A stretch of DNA of 64,000 bases from Tranzscheliella williamsii (GCA_023212725.1 JALBYF010000027.1:166045-230044), one strand, 5' to 3'; shown: positions 27,779-38,844, numbered from the stretch's first letter. The notes: generated by a model not told the origin, from the sequence alone. Program-made: numbers and translations.

Positions 27779-29809
27779 ATGTCGGCCGTAGGCAGCGCGT
27801 GGACCGAGCACAAGACGGCACAAGGCCGTCTGTACTGGTACCATAACGTCGAAAAGCGCTCCGTGTGGGAGAAGCCCGCTGAGCTCAAGACACCCCGGGA
27901 GCGCGCTCTCGATGCCACTCCTTGGAGAGAGTACAAGTCGGGAGACAGGTCCTACTACGTCCACAGCCAGACCAAGGAGTCGACGTGGACGCTGCCGGCG
28001 GAACTCAAACACATCTTGGATCAGTACCCTGAGGTTGCCGCTTCGCAGGCGGCGAGCCCGTTCCGAGGTTCTCCGGCCGCGCACAGTGGACCGCCGGGCC
28101 ATGCCAGCGTCCAATCGCCCATGCTTGGAGGCTCGCCGCGCCCGGCCGCAAGCCCGGCTGCCTCGCCCTTCGTCGGCTCCGCCATGTCCTCCGCCGGTCC
28201 TTCTGGCCCCATGTCTCCGGCCGTGCGTGCCCCGTTTGCGGATGGGACCCCGGGGTTCAGCCCAAATGCATATGGCGGCCCGAATGCATCTGGCGCTGCT
28301 AACTCCTCCATCGCACCAAATCAAAATGTTATGGGCAGCCTTCCGTCCCGGCCGGTGGGGGGCAGCTCCTTGCCGCCCCCGGCCGCCGAGGTCAACTTTC
28401 GCGGAGACAAGGAAGCAGCGGAAGCCGCTTTCATCCAGCTGCTGGAAAACACCTCTGTCGATGTAGACTGGACGTGGGAAACCACCATGCGGGCGATCAT
28501 CACCGACCCGCTGTACAAAGCACTCAAGACGATCGCCGAACGCAAGGCGGCATTCAACAAATACATTGACAGACTCCGACAGAAGCGGGCTGAAGAGGCA
28601 GCGGTCAGGCAGGAACAGCTCAAACCGCTATTCAAAAACCTGGTGATTGCCGATTCTCGCATCAAGCCCTACTCAAGCTTTGCAACCGGCAAGAAGTTCC
28701 TGTCCGAGACTGCGACGTGGAAGGAAGCCAAGTCGGAGGACGAAGCGAGAAAGGCGTTTGAAGCAGTCATCAAGGAGATCAAGCAGGAGCAGGAAGAAGA
28801 AGAGGCGAAGATCCGGAAGAGGAACATGGGGATGCTTCTTTCGCTGCTGCGGACCTTTGAAGCCGACGTGCTGACGCGCTGGCGAGACGCGCATCGGACC
28901 ATTGTAGAGTCGCCCGAGTATGTGGATGATGCGCATCTGGGCAAGATGGAGATGGCCGACATGCTGGCCGTTTTTGAGGATCTCATGAAGGAAATCGAGA
29001 AGGATGCGAACCAGGCCAAGAAGAAGGCGATGGCCGAGCGGAAGCGGCGGGAGCGCAAGAACCGCGAGGCGTATAAGGCGCTTCTGCGTGATTTGCGTGC
29101 CGACGGCCACATCCGCGCTGGCTCGACGTGGGGGCAGGTGTTTCCGCTGGTCAAGGACGACGACCGCTTTCTGCGCGTGGTTGGGCAGCCGGGGTCGAGC
29201 CCGCTGGAGCTGTTTTACGACGTGGTGGACGAGCTGGACCAGGCTGTGGAGGCGGAGATGGAAGCGGTGCTTGCACACGTCCGAAAGGGCGGGCACGCGG
29301 TGGGGGCGACGACGGAGGAGGACGTGTTTGTGGACTGGGCGGCGGGGAGCGGCGTGGATGCTGCGACGGTGCGGCGGGTCTTTGCGACGGTGGCTGCCGA
29401 GGCGCGGCGCGATGAGGAGCGGCGTGCCGCCGATGAGCGCCGCCGGTTGGAGCGCAAGCACCGCCACCAGATCGAAGACCTCCGCTACGCATTCAAGAAG
29501 CTCGACCCGCCGCTCGACCTCGACGCACCGTACGACACCGTCGCCCCCCGCCTCGCCCACCTCCCCGAGCTCCACACCGCCACCGCCGACAATCCCCTCA
29601 TCCCCCGCTGGGCCTGGGACAAATTCGTTCGCCGCCAAAAGGAGAAGGAAAGAGAGAAGCAGACCGAGCGCCAGCACCCCGCCGCCCCCGAATCCCTCCC
29701 TCACAAACGCAAACTCACCGACCCCCCCGCACCGCCCCTCCCCATCGACGAACCCCGCAAACGCCCGCGTGCAGACGACGAGTCCGAGCCCGAAGAAGGC
29801 GAGGTCTAG
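27779..29809 (+). CDS. PRP40: Prp40-like U1 snRNP factor (WW and FF domains)
   Basis: 676 aa from ATG 27779, single exon. Two WW domains stand at the N-terminus, about residues 6-38 (WTEHKTAQGRLYWYHN...WEKP) and 45-78 (WREYKSGDRSYYVHS...WTLP). A Pro/Ala/Ser-rich linker (about 85-205) leads to a series of FF domains between about 205 and 600, starting EAAEAAFIQLLENTSVDVDW with WETTMRAIITDPLYKALKTI. The C-terminus has KRKLTDPP and an acidic EPEEGEV end. Prp40 is a U1 snRNP protein; its WW domains bind the branch-point protein and so bridge 5' and 3' splice sites, and FF domains contact Luc7 and polymerase II tails. Convergent with the PP2A-B55 gene. Confidence 0.93.
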   Translation: MSAVGSAWTEHKTAQGRLYWYHNVEKRSVWEKPAELKTPRERALDATPWREYKSGDRSYYVHSQTKESTWTLPAELKHILDQYPEVAASQAASPFRGSPAAHSGPPGHASVQSPMLGGSPRPAASPAASPFVGSAMSSAGPSGPMSPAVRAPFADGTPGFSPNAYGGPNASGAANSSIAPNQNVMGSLPSRPVGGSSLPPPAAEVNFRGDKEAAEAAFIQLLENTSVDVDWTWETTMRAIITDPLYKALKTIAERKAAFNKYIDRLRQKRAEEAAVRQEQLKPLFKNLVIADSRIKPYSSFATGKKFLSETATWKEAKSEDEARKAFEAVIKEIKQEQEEEEAKIRKRNMGMLLSLLRTFEADVLTRWRDAHRTIVESPEYVDDAHLGKMEMADMLAVFEDLMKEIEKDANQAKKKAMAERKRRERKNREAYKALLRDLRADGHIRAGSTWGQVFPLVKDDDRFLRVVGQPGSSPLELFYDVVDELDQAVEAEMEAVLAHVRKGGHAVGATTEEDVFVDWAAGSGVDAATVRRVFATVAAEARRDEERRAADERRRLERKHRHQIEDLRYAFKKLDPPLDLDAPYDTVAPRLAHLPELHTATADNPLIPRWAWDKFVRRQKEKEREKQTERQHPAAPESLPHKRKLTDPPAPPLPIDEPRKRPRADDESEPEEGEV

Positions 29810-30079
29810 GCCCGCATCCATGCCTCACTCCGCACCTACCGCACGGCCTCTCCACCCACACAGTCGAGTCCGCTATCACATTCCGCAGCGTGCGTCTATC
29901 ACACATCTCAATCCGCTTCCAGAGGCTTTGCATCGAACATGGCATGCTGCAGTGTGTCTCTGCCGCGGAGGAGCAAACTACTATATGTATGCGGAGGCAG
30001 AGCGAGCGCGCAGTGTCCTGAGCAGAGTGGGGTGAGGTGGACGAGACCTTTACAGCGTGCCGTGGTCATGCAAGCGCCA

Positions 30080-31905
30080 CTACGCCATGGGGATCCCAGC
30101 CGGATTGTTCGCAGAAAAGATGAAGAGATTGTTGGTGGCTGCAATGGCAATCGTATTTTCCCTCGGATGGTAGCTGGCATGGAGGATCTTTTTGTTGAAA
30201 TCTGGCTTGTCGAGGTTCATCTGCCCTGGCGTGCCGAGAGCACTGTTGGCGCCTTTGTTGCCCTTCTTGCCCGCGCCGGCCATACGCTTTGCCTTGAAGG
30301 CCGATTTGTCGGCCTGCAAGACCACATCCGAGCTGTCATCCTTGTCAAAGACATGGAAGTAGTTGTTGTAGCTGCCTGTCAGCACCTTGTTTCCGTCGGG
30401 GCCCCAGAGCGCCTCAAACTTGTCAAAGATGCAGTCGTTCTCGTACAGATCGCAAAGCTTTGAGCGGAGATGGTCATGGATCGGGATCGTCTTGACCGGC
30501 TTGTTCTCCATGTTAACGTCCCAGATCTTCAGCGTGAGGTAGTCACGAGAGAGGATGTATCGACCGTCGCGGCTGAACTTGACGTCGGAGATGCTGCTGA
30601 TAATCTCGCTGAAGAATGACTTGGTCGATGGGTCTTCCTCTTCTTCGAACTGTTTGGCGTGGGCATCACATAGCGCCGAGTCCCGCATGTCGGCCAGTTT
30701 GATCGTGCCCTTGGAGCTCGAGTAAACGAATTGGTTGCAGTGCACCGGGTGAAACTCTGCTGCGGTGATGACTTCGGTCAGCTCTTCCATATTGACGGGC
30801 TTAATGTCGACAATGTCTGTGTTGCGGCAAATCAAGTGTAGATGGTTAGCGTCGTAGCAAAATCGATACTGGAGCGGGACAGTATCTCCTACTTACTGAA
30901 GCTTTGGTCGCTGATGTTCAAGTTCCAGAGGTTGATGCGAAGATCGTCGGCACTGATATAGGTCTCGCCGTCCGAATTGACGGAGATCGAGTTGATGTGG
31001 TATGCGTGGGCATTCGCGTAGATCTTTCGTGGGACAGCAGCAATGATGGTATCAACGGGGGTGAGCCGTGGCAGACGGAGGCCAACGCCACTACCGGGCG
31101 CAGGCGTCGGCACTGGCAGCAGCGAGGGATGGAGGCTCGACTCTTGTGGTTGTCGGTATCCCTGTCCATTGTGATTGTTCTCGGCGACCAGCTTCAGTGT
31201 CTTTTCAAACACCTTCCACAGCTTGATGGTCTTGTCTGCGAGGGATAATAAGGGGGGGAACGTCGGGTCAGTGCCGGGGCAAGGAGCGAGGTCAGGGCAC
31301 CGCCTGGAGTAACTGACCATTCGTGCTCAAAAGGAAATGGGCCGCGTTCTGCCTCCTGCACCACTTGATCTTGTTGATCTTCTCTTCGATCTCGAGCGAT
31401 TTGAGATAGTCGAACTCCGGCTCATGCGACTGGAATTCTGTGTGGAACTTGTATTCGCATCCCTTTTTCTGTTGGCAGATTGAGAAGAGCGGCAGCTCTA
31501 CAGGTCAGGACAAGCAGGTCTCGACAGAGCGAGAGCATCGACAGAGACTCACAGAATCGTTCCGCTCGAACAAAACCACACGACCGCCCTTGTCTCCCGT
31601 CGCAAGATAGTCTCCCGTATGGTCGAACTCGACGGTCGAGATGATATCGGCTAGTAGGATGCAATGAGAGTGATAGCCGGATGCATGTCAGTGACCATTT
31701 CAGAAGGCAAAAGGCCGCCGAAGCGACAAATGCTGTTGTAGCTGACACAGCAGAATGCCGCCTCGATGCCGCCACCGGAAGGGGGTAGCGTATCGCAAAT
31801 CCGCCACAAGCGAGACACACCTTCTGTAATTTCTTCGACTTCTCCTTTGTCACCGAAGCACTGCGCAAAGCGCCATCCCCCCGAGGGATCGCCGTCTTTC
31901 TCCAT
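30080..31905 (-). CDS. CDC55: PP2A regulatory subunit B55 (Cdc55/Pab1), five exons
   Basis: Exons are 31905-31821, 31650-31553, 31468-31318, 31235-30897 and 30816-30080; phases agree and total 470 codons (469 aa). Donors are GTGTGT, GTGAGT, GTCAGT and GTAAGT. Joined text restores the conserved B55 blocks: [74 protein letters not shown] and [20 protein letters not shown]. It is a seven-blade WD40 propeller that selects substrates for the PP2A catalytic core in mitotic exit and stress signalling. An insert of about 40 residues ([20 protein letters not shown]...) after the second blade is longer than in animals. Most intron-rich gene of the window. Confidence 0.93.
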
Positions 31906-33712
31906 ACTGGGAGTTGAAAGGCCCGAAGCTGAGCCGCAATGATGTGAGGGTCGTCACGAAACAGTACGGGCGAACCTGCCGGACAGACACGACCTAGAAC
32001 CTATACGAGGCCTGCGTATTGCAGGTTCGGTGTGGGTGCAGCTGTCCAGTGGGAAGGAGGGTTTGAACAGAGCCACAATGAAGTCGCACAAGACTAGGGA
32101 AGCCAGGAGAGCTCGGCAGCGGCCGCGCGTGTGTTCTGCGGAACGCGTTGATGGAGCACGGCTAGCTCTGACCAGACAGAAGCGCGTGTTGCTGACTCGA
32201 GATCCGCTGCTTATCGCGAATGAGCGTAGATGGTAAGAGGACGTAGCGAGGCTTTCCGGTATTTGCGCGAAAGTAATTCGTACCAGTGGGCTGAGTAAAA
32301 AGCGTCCAAGGATATCGCGACAAATGGCAGCAGCGGCGCCGGTGATGGCGGCGGCGACAGTGGTATCGGTGGTAATGGCGAGGTTATGGTGATGTTGATC
32401 GTGAGGGTGATGGTGGTGGACGTCGACGATAGTGGCTCGATCGTCCGGAATGTGCGTCTAGAGCGATCGTGATGGACTGTAAGCCGAAGTAAAAGTGGAT
32501 CAAAAAAGGGCGTCTAATAGAGAGTGCGATAATCATATCCGCTACTGAGGATTAAACAGACTGCTCCGACCACAGTATTCGACATAGTAGTACATATTAC
32601 GCGCACAGAAACCCCGACCTAAGGTAGTTCAATTCGAGTCCATACTCCCATTCATTTCTATCTTCAAAGGCTGTTTGAACCTCTGGTGCGGACTTGTGAT
32701 TCGCCCGGTCGCTGTCGAATCCCTCCCTGTGAGCGGTCAGCTCGCCTTAACTGATGTCGAACTATGCTAAGGTGGGTAGTGGAGACGTGGGTGTGTAGAT
32801 GAGCCTTAACAGGGACGGTCTGCTTGTGAGCGATGGGGTCCGCACCGCAGGCCTTACGTCTGTAGCTGTAGACCGGCGTGGTTCAGCTGTTAGTGGCTCC
32901 ATAATATTAATGATGCCTGTGGAGTAAACGGCGCAGAGCAGCTGAGCATCGTGCAAGGGCAATCATCCAATCCAACGCTGATGTCACGCACACCCGGCAT
33001 GCCCTACCGCCTGCCTCCCGCGTCGCGTATCAAGGCACCCTTATGAACCAAACCCCTGCGGAAGCGCTGCGATCCGGTCATGCTACCGGTCTTTTCTGAT
33101 ACTACTCGGCCGCACGGTTCAGCGCGATTGCAGCCTACTCAGCTTGCACACTCCGTTACGCAAGCCATCTTGTCGCGTTCAGGCGGTACTCATGCCTCTG
33201 CCCTTCTAACAGCTCCTAACAAGACGTCGCACGCAGCTTAATGCCCGGAATTTGTTTGGTGTCGAGATGATACGAGAACAGAGTCCTCAGAAATTCAACA
33301 GGCAATCAAGGGAAAAAAAAGCTATGTAATTCTGCACGAGCCACCCAGGGCCCGCGTCTCGCCCTCCACAGCTGTTGGCATAGATCATATATCGGCACAT
33401 GATCAGTTCGATACCGATCCCAGATCAAATAACGACAATTTGTGCGGCTGTTACATTTGCCACGCTCGACTGGCAGTTACAGTGTGAGTATGAGCGGATA
33501 TCATACAAGATATGCAAATTCGTGCAAGCGACCCTTCCCACGACAAAGATTCGCTACGAGTCGGACAGCTTTGCAAACGCGTTTCAAGGCACCGATCTTA
33601 CTTCCAGTGGCTCTGGAAACGCTTTTAGGCAGGAGCGGTGTGCGTAGAAATGTGTTTTCAGATGTGCTCGAATGCTAGTGAGTTGGGCTGAGGGAAACAT
33701 GCGGCAGATTTT
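31906..33712. other. intergenic, 1.8 kb, no gene seen
   Basis: Short frames only. A stretch near 32330-32460 has an irregular GGT/GAT trinucleotide pattern, like a decayed simple repeat. From about 32470 to 33690 the DNA is AT-richer than coding neighbours and lacks recognisable features. Confidence 0.45.
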
Positions 33713-34390
33713 TCAGAGTAGGCTCACAACTCCGAAAACGACGATGGGAACAAGGACAGCCAAAGCACCGGCCGCCTTATTGGTGAGGGCAGCACCGTTT
33801 GGCTTGCCGGCACTGGACGCGGCCGAGGGGGCGCTGGCTGGGGGGGTGGCGGTGACACTGGCGGTACGAGCGTCGGGGCAGGTGACGTTAGAGCCAACGG
33901 TGGCGTCGGAAGTGAACGTCACATCCGTGCACTGGTAAAGGTGGCCGTGTACGTTGTTGATGTACTCGACCATGATCGTAGCGTTGGTCCCGTCCGCGGC
34001 CTTCACGCCCGGGATCTCGATCTTGGTAGCATCGGCGCGCAAGCAGAATTCGCCCTGTCCCTTGATGGCGACGTCGTTAAGCAGCGTAGGCACCATCGTG
34101 CTGTTGCCCGCGTGCAGGAACGAGTCCGACCCTGTGGGCGTTGTGAACGAAATGTAGACATTCACAGTGGCCGAGTCGTGATGGCTGTCGATCTGGAGCG
34201 TACCGTTCTTGTAGTACCACGCGGCTCGGCTTGAAGAGACATTGGGAAAGCCACCGCAGAAATTGTTGTCCTCCATGTCCTCATCAAACCCTCGCGTCGG
34301 GGGGTAGTCTAACGTGAAGTGTGCGGAAACACAGGCCGCAAGAGGGACCAACGCCGCAAACGACGGCAAGGTACCGACCTTGACCTTCAT
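33713..34390 (-). CDS. BIM1-like (X325) copper-binding GPI-anchored protein
   Basis: 225 aa from ATG 34390. A signal peptide (residues 1-23, ending CVSA) would leave His24 as the mature N-terminus, followed by FTLDYPPTRGFDEDMEDN. That start, plus NNFCGGF, GEFCLRA, YQCTDVTF and NVTCPDA cysteines, is the signature of the BIM1/X325 family, an LPMO-like fold in which the N-terminal His helps to bind copper. A Ser/Ala/Pro linker and a hydrophobic tail (GALAVLVPIVVFGVVSLL) suggest a GPI anchor. In Cryptococcus, BIM1 helps Ctr1 take up copper when copper is scarce. By family it is not expected to be an oxidase. The protein would sit at the cell surface. Confidence 0.87.
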   Translation of the reverse strand: MKVKVGTLPSFAALVPLAACVSAHFTLDYPPTRGFDEDMEDNNFCGGFPNVSSSRAAWYYKNGTLQIDSHHDSATVNVYISFTTPTGSDSFLHAGNSTMVPTLLNDVAIKGQGEFCLRADATKIEIPGVKAADGTNATIMVEYINNVHGHLYQCTDVTFTSDATVGSNVTCPDARTASVTATPPASAPSAASSAGKPNGAALTNKAAGALAVLVPIVVFGVVSLL

Positions 34391-35457
34391 AGTCAACAAG
34401 CTGGGAGGTGAACGCGGGGAGAAGGAACGCTCAAGGGATGATTCCGGAAGGAGTTGTCTAGCATGTGGCCAAAGGAAATAAGGAGGCACTTCCTTGATAT
34501 AATGGGGAAGCTCATTACAATACGCAAGGAATGGACCTACAGCCGGAACGCTCTGTGCTTTTGCACCCCCTGTCTGGCGAATTGGGATAGGGGAAACCGA
34601 GTGGAGCACCTTCATCTTTGGCTTCCACGCCCTGTCCACATGCAGACAGCGCTGGGTGTGGGTGTGCGCGGCTCATTGGCGGCAGACCGACGGGTTCGAA
34701 GAGATGAAAGCGGTCCAGATTTCGTACCTGTCAAGAAATGCGCCGATGCAGTCCCTTTTCCATAGGTCGCGATGAAAAGGCTCCGGGCCTTGTAGCATTC
34801 AACCTTCACTACCTACGTACTCGACGAAACAAGCAGTCGGTACGGGCTTCCATGGGCATGACCCGCCATAACGGAGGTAGACAAGCGCCTCCAAGCTCTA
34901 GACGTCTTGTCCGTCCTTCCAACCTAGGCACAAACGTAACCAGTCTTGCCTCCTCTTGCTGCTCGCCACATTCGTGTTGCTTTCCCACATCGAAATGAAA
35001 AAGTGTTAGATCTACTCCAAAAAATCTATCGCCCGAGTCGATGGGGATGGCAGCATGATGTCATTGCGTGCCTTTTGTGAGTGAGCGGGGAGGCGTGGAA
35101 CCCTTCTTGACGCACGTCCGATTCACAGTGACTTGTGAGTGTGTCTGCGCGCTGCGCGTAGTTGTCACTGTGCTTAGTAATGCCAAGTTGCGTGCTGGAG
35201 GGATGTTGCAAGCCAAGGTGACAAGTGGTTGGATCTAGGCGGACTTGACCAACGCTCAGCTCGCCAACGCAGCGGTGAAGGGGGGAAAGCGGGCAACGCG
35301 GTTCTTACCGAGAAGGAGATCACGGACGTGCTCCACTCATTCCCGTCTTGCTTAGTCGCGAGTTTTCAGGCCAGCCGTTCCCTTGTCCTCTCCCCACCAC
35401 TACCACTGCCGTCCGTTCTACCCCTTGCGATTTTCATCCACTCGGTATACCAGCAAG
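34391..35457. other. divergent intergenic region
   Basis: Holds the upstream regions of the BIM1-like gene (minus) and of the small mitochondrial protein gene (plus). The last ~110 nt are C/T-rich, like a leader. No gene seen. Confidence 0.45.
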
Positions 35458-35916
35458 ATGTCGCTTCTCCGCTCTTCCGTATCGCTGTTTGCTGCCGTCC
35501 GCGCTCCAGTGGCTGCGCGCACGCTGGCGACCACTTCTGTAAGTCCGCCGCTGGCCGGCCGTGGCGCGGTGTTTGGCGCATCTTGCTCACCTTAGGCTGA
35601 TTTTGTTTTGGTGCAGGCCTGCCGAACGGACGATCCAAAGGTGCTCAACCCCGACACGCACTCGGGCGCCTCGGTCAAGGCGGACAAGCACCCCAAGGAC
35701 CCCAAGACGCTGCAGCACGAGACCACCCACTCCGCCAACAAGCGCACCTCCAACGCCGACGACCATCACCCCCCCACCGAGGCCCACTACAAGTCCAACT
35801 TCACCGCCAGCCCCAACTCCCATCCCTCACATTCCGAAGACGCCGTCCACGCCGACAAAAACACCTCCTCCACAGAGCAGCTCCAGAAAGAGACCACCTC
35901 CAAACTTCACTCCTGA
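35458..35916 (+). CDS. small predicted mitochondrial protein, two exons
   Basis: Exon 1 is 35458-35538, exon 2 is 35617-35916; the 78-nt intron (GTAAGT...GTGCAG) joins in phase 0 to 126 aa. The N-terminus MSLLRSSVSLFAAVRAPVAA (Arg, Ser, Ala, no acidic residues) is a classic mitochondrial targeting peptide. The mature part begins near ACRTDDPKVLNPDTHSG and is very hydrophilic, rich in His, Lys, Asp, Thr and Ser with no predicted membrane segment. I do not recognise the family. Composition suggests an intrinsically disordered or stress-protective (LEA-like) protein, but this is only a guess. The neat intron and targeting peptide support a real gene. Confidence 0.72.
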
Positions 35917-36744
35917 ACAACTGCCCATGCATCCTCAGCCCACACCTTGGGCCTCCATTGGCGCCGCGCTTCCGCTGACCCTCTGCCAGGCTGCACCCTC
36001 CAAGGCATATGCCATGTGACCCATCTCAGTTTGCACTAATCACAACCCTCGCTTGTCAATTACAACGGAGCAGTGGTAGCGCCAGGATGACCGTGACTAT
36101 GGCAGGGAATTGGCGCGCGCGTGGAAGACCAGCGGGCGAAAGATGCAAGAGTCGGCCACACGGCGATGCTTGTATGGTGAGTATGCGGTAGCAAAAGGTA
36201 TATAGTTTCTGAGCATGTGACTTTGGCTGGGAAGAGATGCCGCACAAATCCGGAATAGAGGCAGTGAACGCTTGGCGGCTCAAAATGGGACGAAGGCCAG
36301 CTGAGCTGCTGGGACAGGACGCTAGGTTGAGATGTGATGATCGTCTTCAGGTGTTCAGACCCCTGCCATTGCGTCGAGCTGGTGGACAAGCGCCAACCCT
36401 ACCCGGCTGTCCACACCCGAGGTACCGGGGCAGAAAGCGCGCAAGTCGAGATCCTGGCCCCCCAAAGGCACCTTCGCATCCGGCTCTTGTGACTGGCCTA
36501 GGCCCGGATGCGGACGTCCCCCCGGACCCTAGCGGACCACTGACCTCAGCCAGCCAGATCGCGCATGGTGCGAGACATGTATGTCGTGTCAAAACGCAGC
36601 AAGCCCTGACTCTCATCACGTGGGCAACGTCCATAACGGGGACTCGGACGGGAAAGAGCTTGTATCTCGGAGGAAGAAAGCCGTGAATAGGATTGCGATG
36701 CCTTGGTGCTGTTGCTGGTCCTGCAACTAGTGCTCTAATTGCTG
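35917..36744. other. convergent 3' region
   Basis: Between the small mitochondrial gene (plus) and the LisH gene (minus). Short open frames on both strands look like chance. No gene seen. Confidence 0.45.
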
Positions 36745-38844
36745 TTAAAGTTGCAACCGCAACTGCAGCTCGTGTTGATCTTGGTTTTGTGGCTGTTGCT
36801 GTTGTTGCTGCTGCTGTCGAAGATGTTCTTGGAAGTACTGTTGTTGCTGCTGCCGTTGCTTCTGTTGTTGCTGCTGTTGTCGCCGCTGCCGTTGCTGTTC
36901 TGGTTCTGGTTCTCGTTCCAGTTTTTGCTGTTGCGGTTGCGGTTGCTGGGGAATGCGATGTGGATGTAGTTGTTCTGGTAGCTGTTGGTGGAGTTGTGCT
37001 TGAAATCGAGACTGCGATGAGGATTGTGGATGTTGTAGGTATGGTTTGTGTTGATGGTGCAGAGGCTGGAAAAGTGTAACTGGACCTAAGTTGACTGGAA
37101 CATGCGTCAGCCTCCCGCTTCGAGCACCGTTGCCTAGGAAACTGCCAAAATCGCTGGTTGACGACTGGCATCCAAATGGTGCTTGCGTCGTTTGGCGATG
37201 CTGCTGCTGCTGCTGTTGCTGTTGCTGCTGGTACACGTGTGGGGAGGAACTCGGCGGACAAGCTGCTGCTTCGTTGTTATAGTCTTTCAACGGCAAAAAC
37301 AACGTTCCGAGCCCTGGGGAAGGAGTAGGTGGTGGCCCCATAACAGCCTGACTGCGGTCTGCTCGACCGTCGCTTACTTGTCCTGCACCTATTAGTCCGT
37401 TGGGAAAAGAGGTCAGAACTTCTTTTGCTGGCGCCAACTCGCCTGATTGTTGTGTATTATGTTGACGATCGGCAGCTGCTACAGCAGTAGTGGGGTTTGA
37501 AGACCATGGTCGTCTTTTTTTCTCATCGGCAGACTCAATTGTCACCATCGACGCCTGCTGCGCCTGAAGTGGGTGCGGTTCTGGGAGGGAATGGTCGAAG
37601 CTATTCGGCCTGGTCAGGGACCCGGAAAGCTGCTTCACCTGATTCTGCTGAACTCGCGACGACGTTGTGCGATTAGATTGGGCGCCGACCTGTTGTGTAG
37701 CTCCAGTTCTTATATCGAATGTTGGGCTGCGCTGCGAGAAGTGGTGTAAACATGGCGAGTCTTTGCGTTTCTGACTAGCTTGTGTAGGTGAAAGCTGGCT
37801 ACCTCGAAGGGTCGCGGGTTGCACAACTCCGCCGTTTGATATGTGCGTTTGCAGGCCATGGAGCTGAGCCCGTCGAACTTGAGCGTCATTCTGTGCGGTC
37901 TGAAGGTGGTGGACTCGATTTGAGAGGGCTATAATCTCATCGTCTGTCAGGTCTTCCAGCTTTTTGTTTCCGAAATTCAACATGGTCATACATTGCTGGA
38001 CAATGACGGTGCTTGCAGGCTCTGACAGGCTGAAGATCCGCTTCTGACGTTGGCTGATGGCTTGTAAACTTGCATTCGCCAAATTTCTGTCGCCATCGTG
38101 GCCGACCAGGTTGACGGAGGCCATCTCCAACTTGGGTTGAGCTTGTTGCAAGAGCACTTGGTTTTGGCTCTGACGCCCGGAATGGTTGGACTTGCAGGTG
38201 GACAGGTCTACCTCAGCAGAATCTCGGTAGGGTAAGATGTTCGGAAGGTTTTTGGCGAGGGCGGGACTAGCGGCGGCCCTCGCTGGTATCTGGCAATGGC
38301 CTTCGTGTTCCTGAGCTGAGACCAGTTGGTGATGCGAAGGGATGTGGCTTTGTTGCGGTGCGTCTTGCTGCGAGATTCCCCAGCAGGACTGAATCTGAGC
38401 CACATGTGACGTCGAGCTGTCTGTACAAGAGGGTGGCTGCCGGTTTGGCGAGCGTTCTGTTTCAGAGTCATCGAGTCCCGGTCCATGGAAGTGCTGCAGT
38501 CGTGTCGCGTTCAATCGACCGTGTTGTTGATGATGAACGTAAGCATGTGCATCCGAGGTGGATAACATGGAGGCAGGAAAGTCGGTGGACCTAGCGGTGA
38601 AAATTTCCCAGAAAACAGTCCACCACTCGAAAATGAGTCCTTGCGGAGCATCAATGGGGACATCCTGTTCTGGCGGCAGGCCAGCTTCGGCAACAAGCGC
38701 TTGAGCAGCTTTGATAAAGCCTCTTTTGCGAAAGTAGTCGCACAAGTAGATATGCAACATTTGATCTCCTTGCCAAGCTTTGTTAAGTGCATGATTTGGC
38801 GAAAGGTGCTGTAGGTACACCCCCGCTGCATTGTCGGGAGCCAT
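36745..38844 (-). CDS. LisH-domain, Gln-rich transcription regulator (Flo8/Som1-like)
   Basis: 699 aa, ATG 38844, single exon. A LisH motif at about residues 27-60 (MLHIYLCDYFRKRGFIKAAQ then ALVAEAGLP) is followed by VPIDAPQGLIFEWWTVFWEI, the extended block shared by Flo8, Som1/SomA and SSDP/LUFS-type proteins. A second conserved stretch near SVIVQQCMTMLNFGNKKLE-like residues (about 285-310) has DLTDDEIIALSNRVH. The last ~250 residues are extremely Gln-rich and end QHELQLRLQL, encoded by CAG/CAA repeats (about 36750-37240). Flo8-type factors act downstream of cAMP/PKA in filamentous growth, adhesion and virulence of fungi. The exact orthologue is not certain, so no symbol is given. Confidence 0.8.
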   Translation of the reverse strand: MAPDNAAGVYLQHLSPNHALNKAWQGDQMLHIYLCDYFRKRGFIKAAQALVAEAGLPPEQDVPIDAPQGLIFEWWTVFWEIFTARSTDFPASMLSTSDAHAYVHHQQHGRLNATRLQHFHGPGLDDSETERSPNRQPPSCTDSSTSHVAQIQSCWGISQQDAPQQSHIPSHHQLVSAQEHEGHCQIPARAAASPALAKNLPNILPYRDSAEVDLSTCKSNHSGRQSQNQVLLQQAQPKLEMASVNLVGHDGDRNLANASLQAISQRQKRIFSLSEPASTVIVQQCMTMLNFGNKKLEDLTDDEIIALSNRVHHLQTAQNDAQVRRAQLHGLQTHISNGGVVQPATLRGSQLSPTQASQKRKDSPCLHHFSQRSPTFDIRTGATQQVGAQSNRTTSSRVQQNQVKQLSGSLTRPNSFDHSLPEPHPLQAQQASMVTIESADEKKRRPWSSNPTTAVAAADRQHNTQQSGELAPAKEVLTSFPNGLIGAGQVSDGRADRSQAVMGPPPTPSPGLGTLFLPLKDYNNEAAACPPSSSPHVYQQQQQQQQQQHRQTTQAPFGCQSSTSDFGSFLGNGARSGRLTHVPVNLGPVTLFQPLHHQHKPYLQHPQSSSQSRFQAQLHQQLPEQLHPHRIPQQPQPQQQKLEREPEPEQQRQRRQQQQQQKQRQQQQQYFQEHLRQQQQQQQQPQNQDQHELQLRLQL
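36750..37240 (-). repeat. CAG/CAA glutamine repeats in the LisH gene
   Basis: Interrupted poly-Gln tracts, including runs of about 10 CAG/CAA codons near 37195-37230 and mixed Q/E/P/R stretches lower down. They remain in frame, so they are part of the gene. Such tracts vary in length between strains. Confidence 0.75.

Noticed and set aside
36347..37261. A 304-codon Thr/Ala-rich frame on the minus strand
   Set aside because: It is the shifted reading of the CAG/CAA tract of the LisH gene (CAG read as AGC/GCA).
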